Shown here piece after piece: positions 1 to 11,948 of a DNA stretch of 64,000 nt. Source of the DNA: Sorghum bicolor (Eukaryota > Streptophyta > Magnoliopsida > Poales > Poaceae); NCBI RefSeq assembly GCF_000003195.3, contig NC_012879.2, positions 24,100,017 to 24,164,016 of the forward strand, given 5' to 3'. The position numbers and the translations under genes are program-made. Position 1 is the stretch's first letter. Every line of letters starts with the position of its first letter. The notes below the pieces were generated by a model that was not told the origin of the DNA, did not search any database, and saw nothing but the letters and a program-made list of their open reading frames with translations.

Positions 1-1214
1 GAGAGTATTCCAGAGTATCGATTTTCCACAGAGAACGTGAGTGTACTAATTAAGATCCAAGATCGCCCAAGGATAACTATATAATTGTTTTTGGTGGGAA
101 GAGAGGAAGTTTCCTGAGAGTTCTCTAGTTGATCTAAGAATCAAGAATTACTTCAAGATTATCTATTTCAGGACATCAGAGCACTAACCACAGAAAGAGA
201 TGAGAAGGGGGCTAGGAAGGTCTGACTACGGTCCTACAAACACCGATCCAAACGTGGTGGAATACATCGACCATTAGGGCTGTCACTACCCTAAGGCTAC
301 CACAACAATCCGCAGGATTGGGTGCAATTCTAGGTAATTGCAAGACTAAACACCACGTCTAATCTATTAATTACTACTCTAGCGTTATAAAGACTAGAGC
401 ACTTGATGCAAGCGGGAATCCAATAAATAACTTTAATGTAAATAAAAGTAATTAGAGAACTCAGGAATTATGAATTGAAGAACCAGGAGAACGATGAAGA
501 ACGAACCAGTTGCTGCAAAAGTACAATGTAGAGGAAGATCTGACAGATCCGGCTCCTCCTCCGCTCTCCTCTTCTCTCTCCCTATTTTCTAGATTACAAC
601 TAGAACGAACTAGAACTAGAACTAGAGGAACTAGAACTAGAACTAGATGAACTAGGACTAGATCTAGATGAACTAGAGGTAGAACTAGAAGAACTAGAGG
701 GATCCTCTCTACTTGGATGAAGAATTGAAACCCTAACTTTGATTCTGTAGAAGAGGTATGATCTCCAGGGGCCAGGGGGCCTTGCTTATATAGTCTTTTC
801 AGATGAATCTGGGCCGTCGGATCAAACCGACATTAATCACACGGTTTTCCTTGATCCTTTAGGTCGGTGGAGCACGATCCGCGAAACGGGTCCGAATTGG
901 ACACTGTAGCTGGGCGGGCGCCCAGGAGAGTTGGGCGGGCGCCCTGCCTCCGAGCCCGATTGCCTTTCCGTTCATTCCCGTGGCTTCTGGAGTCTTCTAG
1001 ATGATAGAAAATTGCGCGACACGTTAATATCTCTATGTAAACCCGACGTGTGGGCCTTTCTTCCGTATTTCCTGATAACCCCCTGTAGATATAGACAAAC
1101 ACCAAAACTCGTGGAATTCTATCAGATAAAACCCTAAGTCTAGGTGTTGGTTGCATATAGGTCCTTTTCCATAATTAGTTGATGGTTAAATGTGAGCATT
1201 AAGGACCGTCAACA
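1..1214 (-). repeat. 3' LTR of element A (incomplete)
   Basis: Matches 6355-7573 base for base with about 30 differences; window base 1 aligns to 6355, so about 66 bp are missing at the left. It ends in CCGTCAACA, which read on the minus strand gives the canonical TGTTGACGG start. It contains a degenerate GAACTA repeat (about 599-701), paired GC-rich boxes (912-923 and 933-944) and, on the minus strand, a TATATAAG box near 785-792. Confidence 0.93.
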
Positions 1215-1229
1215 AGCTCCCCCAAGCTT
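1215..1229 (-). other. Polypurine tract of element A
   Basis: Minus strand reads AAGCTTGGGGGAGCT immediately before the 3' LTR, the position where second-strand synthesis is primed in LTR elements. Copies of the same core occur inside the element at 2803-2814 and 5628-5641. Confidence 0.75.
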
Positions 1230-3523
1230 AACCTTTGCTCGTCCCTGAGCAAAGATGAACTCAAGAGTTTCTGAAGTGGTTTCATGCCTTAAAGATACAC
1301 ATGCGTTCAAACAATATCTCATCTCTGGGTTAGGGTAAACTGTTAAGATTTAAACTTACTCATTTTACCTTCCACCATGGGGCTTGCAACCGTCACTTGT
1401 GTCTTGAGTAGTTAAAAGATAGAACGGTCTAATCAAGCGCCATGTCTCTTGTTCTTCGATTAACTATAGCTCTGGAGTTTTTGTAGATTTTCAAATAAAA
1501 CTCAGAGCTTCCTTGTATTACTCTCTCTAGTCTCTCTTTTGTGGTCTTTCTGTATCCTTACCAAAGTAGTAATGGTATATGCCCTCTCTCAAAGTATGTA
1601 GTATTTTTGGTATGAGGCATAGTGACATTGCTTTCTCTCTCACCCTACTCTAATAAGGCTTTTGATATCTGGATTTCATAAGTGGGAGACAGCTAATACA
1701 TTCTTACAAGACATTTATTGCATAGTCAAACCATGGATCCAGAGAAACAAGTCAATAAGTCAAATCAAGATGTGCATGTGTGGCGAATGAATGGTGTATG
1801 GTGATGATGGTGATGACAATGGTGAAAGTCTAATTCTGCTTTTGCACTTTTGAGGGGATACATACCTTTCTTGCTATTTTGAAATTTTTTTTGAAGAGAA
1901 TGACATGCTCTATATTTTCTTTTTCTTTCCTCTCAGGTGGGTATCTTGTACCCCTAATTCTACTGTCGGACACTTGTCCATTTTTACCTCTCGTCTCACT
2001 TTTTCTTTTCTTTCAAGGTTCCGGGCACTTGCCCCTTTTTATTTCCTCGTATTCTTTCTCTTCTTTTTTTCTTTATTTTTTTAGAGCACTCATTTCCTGA
2101 AATAATATAGCAAGTGGTAGTAACAAGATAACTTGAGCATTTATTTCACAGGGAAAAAATAGAAATAGGAGAATGTTTTTGGTTATTCTCTCCCGGATTA
2201 GGAGTAGAATATTTTTGGGTCGTTCTGGAGATGGAAATGGATGGATATATGTGGATGCGTACTTCCAAAGTAGAAGCAGCATGTATGAGTGAACGTGCAA
2301 ATGAATCTTGACTTAACCACATGACCAGCTCCTAAGGGTCTACACAGCTTGACCACACTCAATGCTCATAAGTAGTAAAAAGTAAATGTGTGGCTCATAG
2401 TCTAGCAAGCATGTATATATGACTGTGGTAGGAATTTAAGCTCTCATCATACAGGAACTCATCATGCAACATTTTAAATATTTTCAAAGATAAAATTCTC
2501 CAGAATTCTAGCATCTCTAGGAACAGATAAACAACAGCTCAACCTTCCCATATCATATCCGTTAACGACGTAGACTTTAGATCAAGTACTCTTCCCACAA
2601 GTTCAGGTTTTAGAGCAAATCTTAATTAATAACAGTCATGCCTAAACTTGAGAGAGATTTCAATTTTGAAAACTAGTCATGGCAGAGCAACTATTCATCA
2701 TTTCCAAAATTTTTATTTGGGTTTTTATGATTATGCATCTTTTTATTATTAGATTAAAGTATAAATGTGAGTACAATACTTAGCTGGATAAATGGGGGTG
2801 CTCTCCCCCAAGCTGGATTTTGACGTAATTTCTTCTGATGTAGCTAGTAGGTGGTGGAGGTGTATTTGAATGTCAGCAGCACCCTGATAGTGATTAGGAT
2901 GTCCTCCGTCTGCTAGTCTTCTTTGATCCTTGAATTCTGTGGAGCTCAAATAGACAACAAAGCTTTGTGGAACTAGTTAAGTGTTAGCATAAATATCTAG
3001 CCTTTATCATGTTGAGCCTCCTCTAATAAATATTACTCTCTTTAGTAGGATCATAAATTTATTTTTATATTTTCATTTTTATAGGACAGGAATATATATT
3101 TATTTTTACGCCACCACAGTGAATGTACTTATGGGTTTTATGCCATGAGCATACTCACAAGGGGCTTACTATTTTTAACATTTTCATTTTCTTTTCAAGA
3201 TAGCATGAACCTAATTAACTAAGCAAACTATTTTAAATAATTGGAAGGAAAAGGATAACTACCAAGTTTACCTCTTGGCAAGGCGTTCGGTGTTTTTAAG
3301 TCCTCCAAACGGAACTTTCCGTTTTCTCAGTCGTCCTGGGATTTGCTGGATGGCGTAGTCAGTGGTTCCGGCGACGCCTGCTCTTCTTGTATAACTATCT
3401 TCTCTCTCCACACCTGACTCGTTGCTACGGTCTCCTCAGGACAGTGTCTTTAGACCCTACCACTTCTCCTTCATAGTCTGCCCATCCGTCCTTAATGATT
3501 TGCCTTCTCTAGTTGCGGTTGCG
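1230..3523. other. Internal non-coding region of element A
   Basis: AT-rich sequence with no supported reading frame. It holds a second polypurine-like core (minus AGCTTGGGGGAG, 2803-2814). Short pyrimidine-rich ORFs here show no family motif and were not called. Confidence 0.6.
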
Positions 3524-4476
3524 TCATCTTCTTCTTGTCCTGACCTGCTTAGAGTCTTCAGCTATATAGTTAGGGTCAGTAAAATAGCGGCGTACCTTCT
3601 CAGAGGGGAAGTGCATGTGGACTGCTCCGGTTCCAATGTAAATGATTGCTTTAACAGTGCTGAGGAACGGTCTTCCAAGGATGATGGGTGGATTGTAATC
3701 GTCTTCTCCCATGTCAATAACCTTAAAATCATCTGGAGCTGAATGTATGTCGGTTTTAGGGGTATGGTTCCGAACAGGAGCTGATAGGTGACTGCAGCCA
3801 TTATGTTGACGCCTGACCCAGTGTCGCAAAGCATCTTTTGGAAGTTGTATCTATTAATGGAGCACTGGATGCTTGGCATACTTGGGTCGTTCTTTTTGGT
3901 CAGGAACGGTAATTTAAGTCGACGATCTTGACCTCCTTGAACTGCAGTGACCATCTTAGCTGACTTGGTCCATATTTGCTTGTTCCTGTTCATCTTGTTG
4001 GTCCTCTTCCTTGGTTCATGACGGGAATGCTCTAAGATTTGTGTAGTCTTGTTCTTGAAGGAAAACATCTCCTTCCTCCCCTTGATGTAGAAACTGATCT
4101 TGGCAGCACTAGCGTAGATGATAGCTCCCGAGGTGTTCAGAAATGGCCTCCCAAGGATGATGGGTGCCCTCCCATTAGTACCAGTCTCTATCACCACGAA
4201 GTCTGCTGGGGCGTACAAGGTACCAACTCGGACGCAGAGGTTCATCAAAATTCCCTTTGGGAAACTTAGCGTACGATCTGCAAGCTGCAAACACATGGCT
4301 GTTTCTAATAAAGGATGTGTAAAGAATTTTTCATAGAGTACCCTGGGCATAATGTTGACGCTGGAGCCAAAGTCGTAGAGTGCTTCTGGGAAGTCCACCA
4401 TGCCGATGGAGATCGGGATGACGGGGCGCCCTAGATTGTCTCTCTTGACCGGCAGAAGGTCAGTAATTACTTCCAC
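3524..4476 (-). pseudogene. Tandem retropepsin-like domains of element A, frameshifted
   Basis: The minus-strand reading frame from 4476 encodes two successive aspartic-protease-like domains. The first has DFGSSVNIMP (about residue 36) and APIILGRPFL (about residue 103). The second begins with CDTGSGVNIM (about residue 217). The reading frame then shifts, and the matching C-terminal flap motif PPIILGRPFL continues in another frame (3829-3524). Retropepsins process the Gag-Pol polyprotein and normally occur once per polyprotein as D-[ST]-G with a hydrophobic-hydrophobic-G partner; a doubled copy is odd. The first copy has DFG in place of DTG/DSG. The basic linker between the domains contains a KRTNKMNRNK stretch. 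No RT follows. The family call from motifs is firm; activity is unlikely. Confidence 0.75.
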
Positions 4477-6263
4477 AACGGGGTTACTCCAGTAGTTACG
4501 TCCTCAAGCATCTCAGGGCAGTGATTGCCTGAGTGTCCAGTATCTCCAGTGTGTTTGTGCTCGTAGATCTAGGTTCTTCACTTGGTGGAGTCTAGGAGTT
4601 GTAAAACTCCTTCATATTTTGCTCGAAGTGTACCTGCTCATAGAGACAAGGCAGAGATCAAGTGCATGGGCCCTGTTGGTGGAAAACACCAACAGAACTG
4701 AAAGTGTATTTGTTCTTCTCTAACCTCAGGCATAGTGAGCAAGACAAAGTTGATGGATAATAAGATCATGAGTGTAGCATTTAAAACATTTGTCAGATCA
4801 GATCGCTCAACCTAATGGAAAGATAATCTATCTATACTTATGTTTTTTTTATATATCTTCCAAAGATTATGTGTGCAACATTTTATCTCATATGATTAGG
4901 AGTGTGGGATCACGAAGGTAGAAGGACTAAACATGTTGAATCAGGTTGGTTAATCTAGAGTTGTAAATCATACATGTTTGTCTCTTTTGTTCATGTGAAC
5001 GCCAGAACCAAGGAGAAGCTTATAAAAGTGATAGATAAGTACCTTAAGATGTTACCTTACTTGAAGAGTGATGGTACAATATCACCTTGTGGAAGCTTTC
5101 CTTTCTTAGCGGTTGTGCATCATGTTTGTGGCACCCTCCATGGATCATCTCTTGTGAGCTATGCCTTCCTTGTGTAAATTGTTAAACTTCATGTGTCTCT
5201 CTCTTTGTCTCCAATGTGAGTTTATCTCAGGACTTCCCAGGTCGATATTGAAAGTTTTCCTGTAGGGGTTAGTCCAACAAAATATCAATATCTACTATAG
5301 CATACTATTGGCTCAAAAAAAACAACCTAGACACCATGTCTAATTTGATTTAGGAGGGCATTTTAACCTAAGCACCAAGCTTGATTTAAAAACCCTTGGA
5401 AGTAAGATCATCAGCCCTAAACTAAGCACCATGCTTAATTAAGAAATAAATGAAACTACTCCAAACCTAGACATATACTAAAGAAAATAAAGGTAGCATG
5501 AGAGCATTTATAGACATCTACTCAAATGGAGATGAAGTAGAAAGATTAGTGTTTAACAAATTGAGCATGTCTCAAAGGTAGGGACAACCGACATAGCAAC
5601 AAGGCAAAGGATGTTTTTATGTAAAGTACTCCCCCAAGCTTGAATTTTGCAAAATTAAAGTTTGGATGAGTTTAATTCAATGTTGTATGATGATTGGTTG
5701 CACATACCTTGTGCTTGTCATTCATCCGATCTTCTTGCTCCAATCCTGGAAAGGTTAGTGACAAGAATACCCGATGGAATATTTTTACAATTATCCTTAT
5801 AAGCTCAATACACAAGGTAATGTTGCAAATAATTAAAAGCTCATGTTACGATCTAATCAGTGCTTATTTTAGGATAATAAGCTTGTCCTTGGGAAACCAT
5901 CAATTTATGTCGGCAAAGTGGTTTCCCCTCCAACACCAACCTATATCAAGATCAACTCAACGAGATCTGCAAAATTTATTATAGACATATGCATCGACAA
6001 CCGCCCTTTTGAAGTTTTTATAAATAGAAAGGAAGAGGGGGTTGGAGATCTCGAATGTGGTGATGTTGGAGAGACCAATGGACTGTGAAGATGTTGCATA
6101 TGAGCATGAAGTAAATGAAGTGGCTATGAAATAAATTCCATGCTCATTAATGCTTAGAGTGAAATCCATGTGGTATGGTGAAAATGATAAGTTGAGTGTG
6201 GTAAAAAAAGGAAAAGAAAAAGGATACACGGACGACTTGGTTCAAAATTAGCACAGCTACCGT
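4477..6263. other. 5' internal region of element A, no confident gene
   Basis: Between the PBS and the protease ORF I find no gag motif. A 90-codon minus ORF (6229-5957) starts close to where the gag ATG lies in element E, but has no recognisable domain and may be a gag remnant. A 9-bp perfect stem-loop lies at 4673-4695, and a polypurine-like core lies at 5628-5641. Confidence 0.5.
4673..4695. repeat. Perfect 9-bp inverted repeat with 5-nt loop
   Basis: Arms CTGTTGGTG (4673-4681) and CACCAACAG (4687-4695) are exact reverse complements around GAAAA. It lies just upstream (minus sense) of the protease ORF of element A. Function unknown. Confidence 0.7.
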
Positions 6264-6281
6264 TCCCCGGCAACGGCGCCA
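6264..6281 (-). promoter_or_regulatory. Primer-binding site of element A (tRNA-Asp type)
   Basis: Minus strand reads TGGCGCCGTTGCCGGGGA, complementary to the 3' end of plant tRNA-Asp including CCA. It lies 7 bp inside the 5' LTR, as expected for the start of minus-strand DNA synthesis. The identical 18-mer occurs in elements E and F. Confidence 0.9.
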
Positions 6282-6288
6282 GAAAGCT

Positions 6289-7573
6289 TGTTTGGTATTT
6301 TAAATGCAAACAGAAAAATCCGCAAGCGCACGGATACCGATGTAGCCTTCACCCGGGAGTATTCCAGAGTATCGATTTTCCACAGAGAACGTTAGTGTAC
6401 TAATTAAGATCCAAGATCGCCCAAGGATAACTATATAATTGTTTTTTGTGGGAAGAGAGGAAGTTTCCTGAGAGTTCTCTAGTTGATCTAAGAATCAAGA
6501 ATTACTTCAAGATTATCTATTTCAGGACATCAGAGCACTAACCACAGAAAGAGATGAGAAGGGGGCTAGGAAGGTCTGACTACGGTCCTACAAACACCGA
6601 TCGGAACGTGGTGGAATACGTCGACCGTTAGGGCTGTCACTACCCTAAGGCTACCACAACAATCCGCAGGATTGGGTGCAATTCCAGGTAATTGCAAGAC
6701 TAAACACCACGTCTAATCTATTAATTACTACTCTAGCGTTATAAAGACTACAGCACTTGATGCAAGCGGGAATCCAATAAATAACTTGAATGTAAATAAA
6801 AGTAATTAGAGAACTCAGGAATTATGAATTGAAGAACCTGGAGAACGATGAAGAACGAACCAGTTGATGCAAAAGTACAATGTAGAGGAAGATCCGACAG
6901 ATCTGGCTCCTCCTCCGCTCTCCCCTTCTCTCTCCCTATTTTCTAGATTACGACTAGAACAAACTAGAACTAGAACTAGAACTAGAGGAACTAGAACTAG
7001 AACTAGATGAACTAGGACTAGATCTAGATGAACTAGAGGTAGAACTAGAAGAACTAGAGGGATCCTCTCTACTTGGATGAAGAATTGAAACCCTAACTTT
7101 GATTCTGTAGAAGAGGTATGATCTCCAGGGGCCAGGGGGCCTTGCTTATATAGTCTTTTCAGATGAACTGGGCCGTCGGATCAAACCGACATTAATCGAA
7201 CGGTTTTCCTTGATCCTTTAGGTCGGTGGAGCACGATCCGCGAAATGGGTCCGAATTGGACACTGTAGCTGGGCGGGCGCCCAAGAGAGTTGGGCGGGCG
7301 CCCTGCCTCCGAGCCCGATTGCCTTCCCGTTCGTTCCTGTGGCTTCTGGAGTCTTCTAGATGATAGAAAATTGCGCGACACGTTAATATCTCTATGTAAA
7401 CCCGACGTGTGGGCCTTTCTTCCATATTTCCTGATAACCCCCTGCAGAAATAGACAAACACCAAAACTCGTGGAATTCTGTCAGATAAAACCCTAAGTCT
7501 AGGTGTTGGTTGCATATAGGTCCTTTTCTATGATTAGTTGATGGTTAAATGTGAGCATTAAAAACCGTCAACA
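6289..7573 (-). repeat. 5' LTR of element A (1,285 bp)
   Basis: Bounded by TG and CA (plus strand TGTTTGGTAT to CCGTCAACA). A minus-strand TATATAAG at 7145-7152 is the likely promoter TATA box. It contains the GAACTA-type repeat and two GC-rich 12-mers like those in the other LTR. ORFs on either strand that recur in both LTRs are chance frames. Confidence 0.93.
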
Positions 7574-8467
7574 GGGCGCGATCATGAAGACGAGGACGAG
7601 GACCAGGATAGGGACCCACGACACTAGTATGTCAGTCCCACCGACGTGGTCCACTCCATCTTCGGGGGCAAGGTCTCCATCGAGTCTAAGCGAGAAAGAA
7701 AGCTCTTAAAGAGAGCCTGCCTCAACATAGACAACACGGATGGCCTGATCACCGATCCGAAATTTCCTCCCTGGTCGCACAGGGAAATCTCCTTCAGCAG
7801 GATGGATCAGTGGGCCGCTATCCCGGAGCCAGGACGTTTCCCTCTAATCTTGGATCCTTGCATCAACAACATCAGATTCGAGCGCGTGCTCGTCGACAGG
7901 GGAAGCTCCATCGACATCCTCTTTCGCAATAGCTTACCTGCCCTCAAGATAACCCCAGCATAGTTAAAGTCATACGACGCTCAATTCTGGGGAGTCTTGC
8001 CAGGTCAAAGTTCAGTGCCCCTCGGACAGATAACACTGCCTGTCCAATTCGGCACATCCGACCACTTTCGAATAGAGTTCGTCAACTTTGTGGTCGCCGA
8101 CTTTGATGGAACTTACCATGCTATACTGGGCCGACCATCACTGACAAAGTTCATGGCAGTTCCACATTACTCATAACTGGTCCTCAAAATGCCTACAGAG
8201 AAGGGCGTCCTAACTGTCAGGGGCAATGTCTACACTGCATACACTTGCGAGGAGGAAAGCTTCAAGATCACCGAAGCAATTGATCTTTCAATTCGCATGG
8301 CAGAAACAACAGCCCAAGCTGCATAGCTCCCTCCCGACCAGCTCCGACTACCCGAGCAGGAGACCGCTAGGAAGAATACAAAGTCCAAGGAATACAAGGA
8401 AGTACAACAGGTCGAAGGCAGCCCCGAGAAGACGACCCTCATCGGGGCCAACCTAGATCTTAAATAG
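7574..8467 (+). pseudogene. C-terminal Gag and retropepsin of element B, with stops
   Basis: This is homologous to 36476-37372 of element C. The protease start is seen in ERVLVDRGSSIDILF (about 7879-7923), where the usual DGGSS is DRGSS, so the catalytic motif is damaged. The flap partner YHAILGRP follows near 8113. Three stops are absent from C: TAG 7961-7963, TAA 8174-8176 and TAG 8324-8326, all in the main frame. The segment ends at TAG 8465-8467, which is the conserved separator also present in C and D rather than decay. The 5' end is cut by element A. Confidence 0.85.
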
Positions 8468-11400
8468 GAAGACGCGCTCATCAAGTTTCTAAGGGACAAC
8501 GTGAGCATTTTCGCATGGAAAACCGTAGACATGCCCGGCGTCCCACGAAACCTGATCGAGCACTCCTTAAACGTCTCGAAGACCGCAAGACCCATCAAGC
8601 AAAAGCTGCGACGGTTTGCTCGTGACAAAAAGGAGGCTATTAGGATAGAAATAACACGGCTTCTAGCAGCCGGATTTATAAAAGAAATGTATGATCCAGA
8701 TTGGCTCGCCAATCCGGTCCTTGTACGCAAAAAGAATAATGAATGGAGAATGTGCGTTGATTATACTGATCTCAATAAACACTGTCCTAAAGATCCTTTC
8801 GGTCTCCCTCGCATCGACGAGGTGGTCGACTCAACGGCCGGATGCGAACTCCTCTCTTTCTAGACTGCTACTCTGGTTATCACCAGATCTCGCTAAAGGA
8901 AGATGACCAGATCAAAACATCTTTCATTACTCCTTTCGGCGCATATTGCTACACGACCATGTCCTTTGGACTCAAAAACGCCGGAGCCACCTATCAATGG
9001 GCCATCCAACAATGCCTCCATGACGAGATTCATGATGACCTCGTCGAGGCTTATGTAGACGATGTCGTCGTCAAAACAAGGCATGCAAGCACTCTAATCG
9101 ATAACTTAGACCGAACCATTAAGGCACTAAACAAATACAAGTGGAAGCTCAACCCCAAAAAGTGCATCTTTGGGGTCCCCTCTGGACTACTACTTGGCAA
9201 CATCGTCAGCCGCGACGGCATACGACCGAAACCTTCAAAGGTAAAAGCAGTGCTCGACATGCGACCACCTAAGAATGTCAAGGACATTCAGAAGCTCACC
9301 GGATGTATGGCCACTCTCAGTCGCTTCATCTCAAGACTGGGAGAAAAAGGCCTCCCGTTCTTCAAACTCCTGAAGGCATCGGAAAAATTCTCCTGGACAG
9401 AGGAAGCTGACGCCGCCTTCACCCAGCTCAAGACTTTCCTCACCTCACTGCCTGTTCTCACAGTGCCTCAGCCCAACGAGGACCTACTCCTCTACAATGC
9501 AGCAACCGACAGGGTCGTTTCCACGGCAATAGTGGTCGAGCGAGACGAGCCAGGTCACATCTACAAGGTCCAGAGACCCGTTTATTTCATAAGCGAAGTC
9601 CTAAACGAGTCCAAGACCAAGTACCCACAGATACAGAAGCTCATATACGCCATCCTAATAACGTCCAGGAAGCTTAAACACTACTTCGACGGCCACCGGG
9701 TCTTGGTAACCACCAGTTTCCCTCTGGGGGACATTCTGCACAACAAGGACGCCAACGGCAGAATTGTAAAATGGGCAATGGAATTATACCCATTCTCCCT
9801 GGACTTCCAGAGCCGCACTACCGTCAAGTCACAGGCCCTGGTCGATTTCATCGCAGAATGGACGGACCTCAACGAACCTTCCGTCTCCGACACCTCCGAT
9901 CACTGATCAATGTTCTTTGACGGATCCTTAAACATCAACGGCGCTGGCGCCGGGATTCTCTTCGTGTCGCCTAACAAGGACAAACTGCGCTACGTCCTTA
10001 GGATCCTCTTTCCCGCGTCAAACAACGTCGCTGAGTACGAAGCATGCCTGCATGGCATACGACTAGCCGTTGAGTTGGGAGTCAAACGCCTCTACGTCCA
10101 TGGCGACTCCGCCCTAGTTATCAACCAGCTCAACAAGGAATGGGACACAACCCACGAGAAGATGGACCTCTACTGCAAAGAAATCCGCAAATGGGAATCC
10201 AACTTCTACGACATAGAGTATATCCACGTGGTCCGGGATAAAAACCAGGCAGCGGATGCGCTGTCAAAGTTAGGGTCATCTCGGGCCCAGATCCCGCAAG
10301 GCATTTTCGTTCAAGACATCCACGCGCCAAGTGTGAGCATAGACCTGGTCAAAAAGCAAGCTAATGAGGCAATGCTCATAGACGACGCTACTCCGACAAC
10401 CAGCAGCCGTGATTGGCGCACCCCTTTCATCAGGTATATATCGGACGGGTCGGGTTTTCAGGATAAAATGGAGAACGAGCGCCTCATTCGACGATCAAAG
10501 AATTACATACTGGTGGACGGCAAACTTATGCTAAAAATGCAAGTTCTGAAGTGCTGCTCAAATGCATATCCCAAGATGATGGCATCAAGCTCTTGGACGA
10601 CATACACGTCGGATCCTGCGGCAACCACGCGGCCTCCAGAACACTAGTCGGGAAGGCTTTCCGAGCAGGTTTTTACTGGCCAACCGCGGTCGCCGACGCA
10701 GAGAAACTGTCCGACATTGTGAAGGATGCCAGTTCTTCGCCAAGAGGACCCACGTACCTGCTCACGAGATTCAAACTATTCCGTCATCCTGGCCTTTCGC
10801 CTGCTGGGGCCTCGACATGATCGGGCCATTTAAACCGGCTCCCGGCAACTTCAAGTTCGTTTTCGTGTTAATCGACAAATTCTCGAAGTGGATCGAATAC
10901 ATGCCACTGGTCAAAGCAACCTCCGAGAAAGTTGTGGAGTTCCTTAATCAAATCATACACAGATTTGGGATCCCCAACAGTATAATCACCGACCTGGGCA
11001 CTCAGTTCACTGGCACTACGTTCTGGGACTTCTGCGATGATAGAGGCATAGTCATAAAATACGTGTCAGTAGCTCACCCACGAGCAAACGATCAAGTAGA
11101 ACGCACGAACGGAATGATTATTGATGCCCTAAAGAAAAGGTTGTACACCGAGAACGACAGAGCGCCTGGTCGATGGATGAAAGAGCTACCGGCCGTGGTC
11201 TGGGGTCTCCAAACACAGGCCAGTCGCAATACAGGCGTATCACCCTACTTCATGGTTTATGGCTCCGAGGCAGTGCTCCCATCTGATGTAACCTTCAGAT
11301 CTCCAAGAGTTGAAAACTTCGACCAATCAACCGCTGACAACGCTAGGGAGCTCGAAATCAACTGCATGGAGGAAAAGCGTCTAATTTTATGTCTTCGAAC

Positions 11401-11650
11401 AGCAAAGTATCTCGAAGCCATCAGGCGGTACCACAACAGGAACGTCAAAGACCGTTCCTTCATGGTCGGTGATCTGGTACTCAAGTGGAAAACAAGCCAG
11501 GAAGGGACGCACAAGTTATCCACGCCTTGGGAAGGACCCTTTGTGGTCGCCGAAGTCACACGCCCTACATCCTACAGACTGGTGTATCCAGATGGAACAC
11601 GCGTGCCTAATTCTTGGCACATAGACAAACTGTGCCATTTTTATCCATAA
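8468..11650 (+). pseudogene. pol of element B: RT, RNase H, archaeal-type RNase H, integrase, broken
   Basis: Reads RT, degenerate RNase H, a second archaeal-like RNase H ([18 protein letters not shown] near 9910, typical of the Tat lineage) and integrase. The RT active site [11 protein letters not shown] is visible near 9050. Breaks relative to C are a 1-base loss near 8855 (shift), TGA 9904-9906 where C has Trp, shifts near 10535 and 10710, then an open integrase frame 10817-11650 with the core D-D-E pattern (GTQFTG, VERTNG). The integrase zinc-binding region falls in the shifted part. It cannot make a full polyprotein. Two AATAAA-like motifs lie just after the stop (about 11688 and 11888). 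Confidence 0.9.
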
Positions 11651-11948
11651 GTTCCAGTACCTTTTGCTTGTAAGTTTCTTATAATTAGCAATAATAAAAG
11701 CTTTCCTTTTTCGCTATATATTGTTTACACGCAGAGCTTTCGACGAGCACAACAATCTTCCTCTGCGGTGAAGATTCTTAACGACTATCAATCAAACACA
11801 GTGATACATCACTCAGATAACATTACAGTGCTCAAAATCATGGTCATGACAAAATCAAACTTTATTACAAACTTTACATACAGAGTTTACAATAAACACC
11901 CCGCCGGGCGGTTACTAGTCTACTCCTACAAACTATCCTATAGGCCTA
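11651..11948 (+). other. Spacer between pol and antisense gene of element B
   Basis: A convergent intergenic stretch with plus-strand poly(A)-like motifs (AATAAAAG near 11692, AATAAAC near 11888). No reading frame of note. Confidence 0.5.

Larger units (their letters stand above)
1..7573 (-). mobile_element. Element A: Athila-like LTR retrotransposon lacking pol, reverse orientation, 3' end cut by window
   Basis: Two near-identical LTRs (1-1214 and 6289-7573) flank about 5.1 kb. Reading the minus strand, the order is LTR, primer-binding site complementary to tRNA-Asp, internal region, polypurine tract, LTR, so the element runs right to left. The internal part has only a broken double retropepsin ORF and no RT, RNase H or integrase, so any movement would need proteins from a relative. 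LTR ends and PBS closely match element E, which suggests A is a deletion derivative of that group. A interrupts the gag of element B at 7573/7574. Its 5-bp target duplication should be the GGGCG at 7574-7578, with the partner copy left of the window. Confidence 0.85.

Noticed and set aside
931..1137. 68-codon plus ORF recurring at 7290-7496, with overlapping 107-codon minus ORFs
   Set aside because: Both copies lie in the two LTRs of element A; recurrence reflects LTR duplication, and no protein motif is present.
1879..2300. Hydrophobic ORFs on both strands suggesting a membrane protein
   Set aside because: Produced by pyrimidine-rich tracts (TTTTCTTTCC type) in the element A internal region; no start context or homologous frame elsewhere.
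4974..5177. 67-codon plus ORF with a Cys-rich end
   Set aside because: Antisense to element A, short, no motif and no paralogue in the window.
6264..6281. tRNA-Asp-like sequence as a possible tRNA gene
   Set aside because: Only the 3' 18 nt match; it is a primer-binding site next to an LTR, and the same holds at 25159 and 46528.
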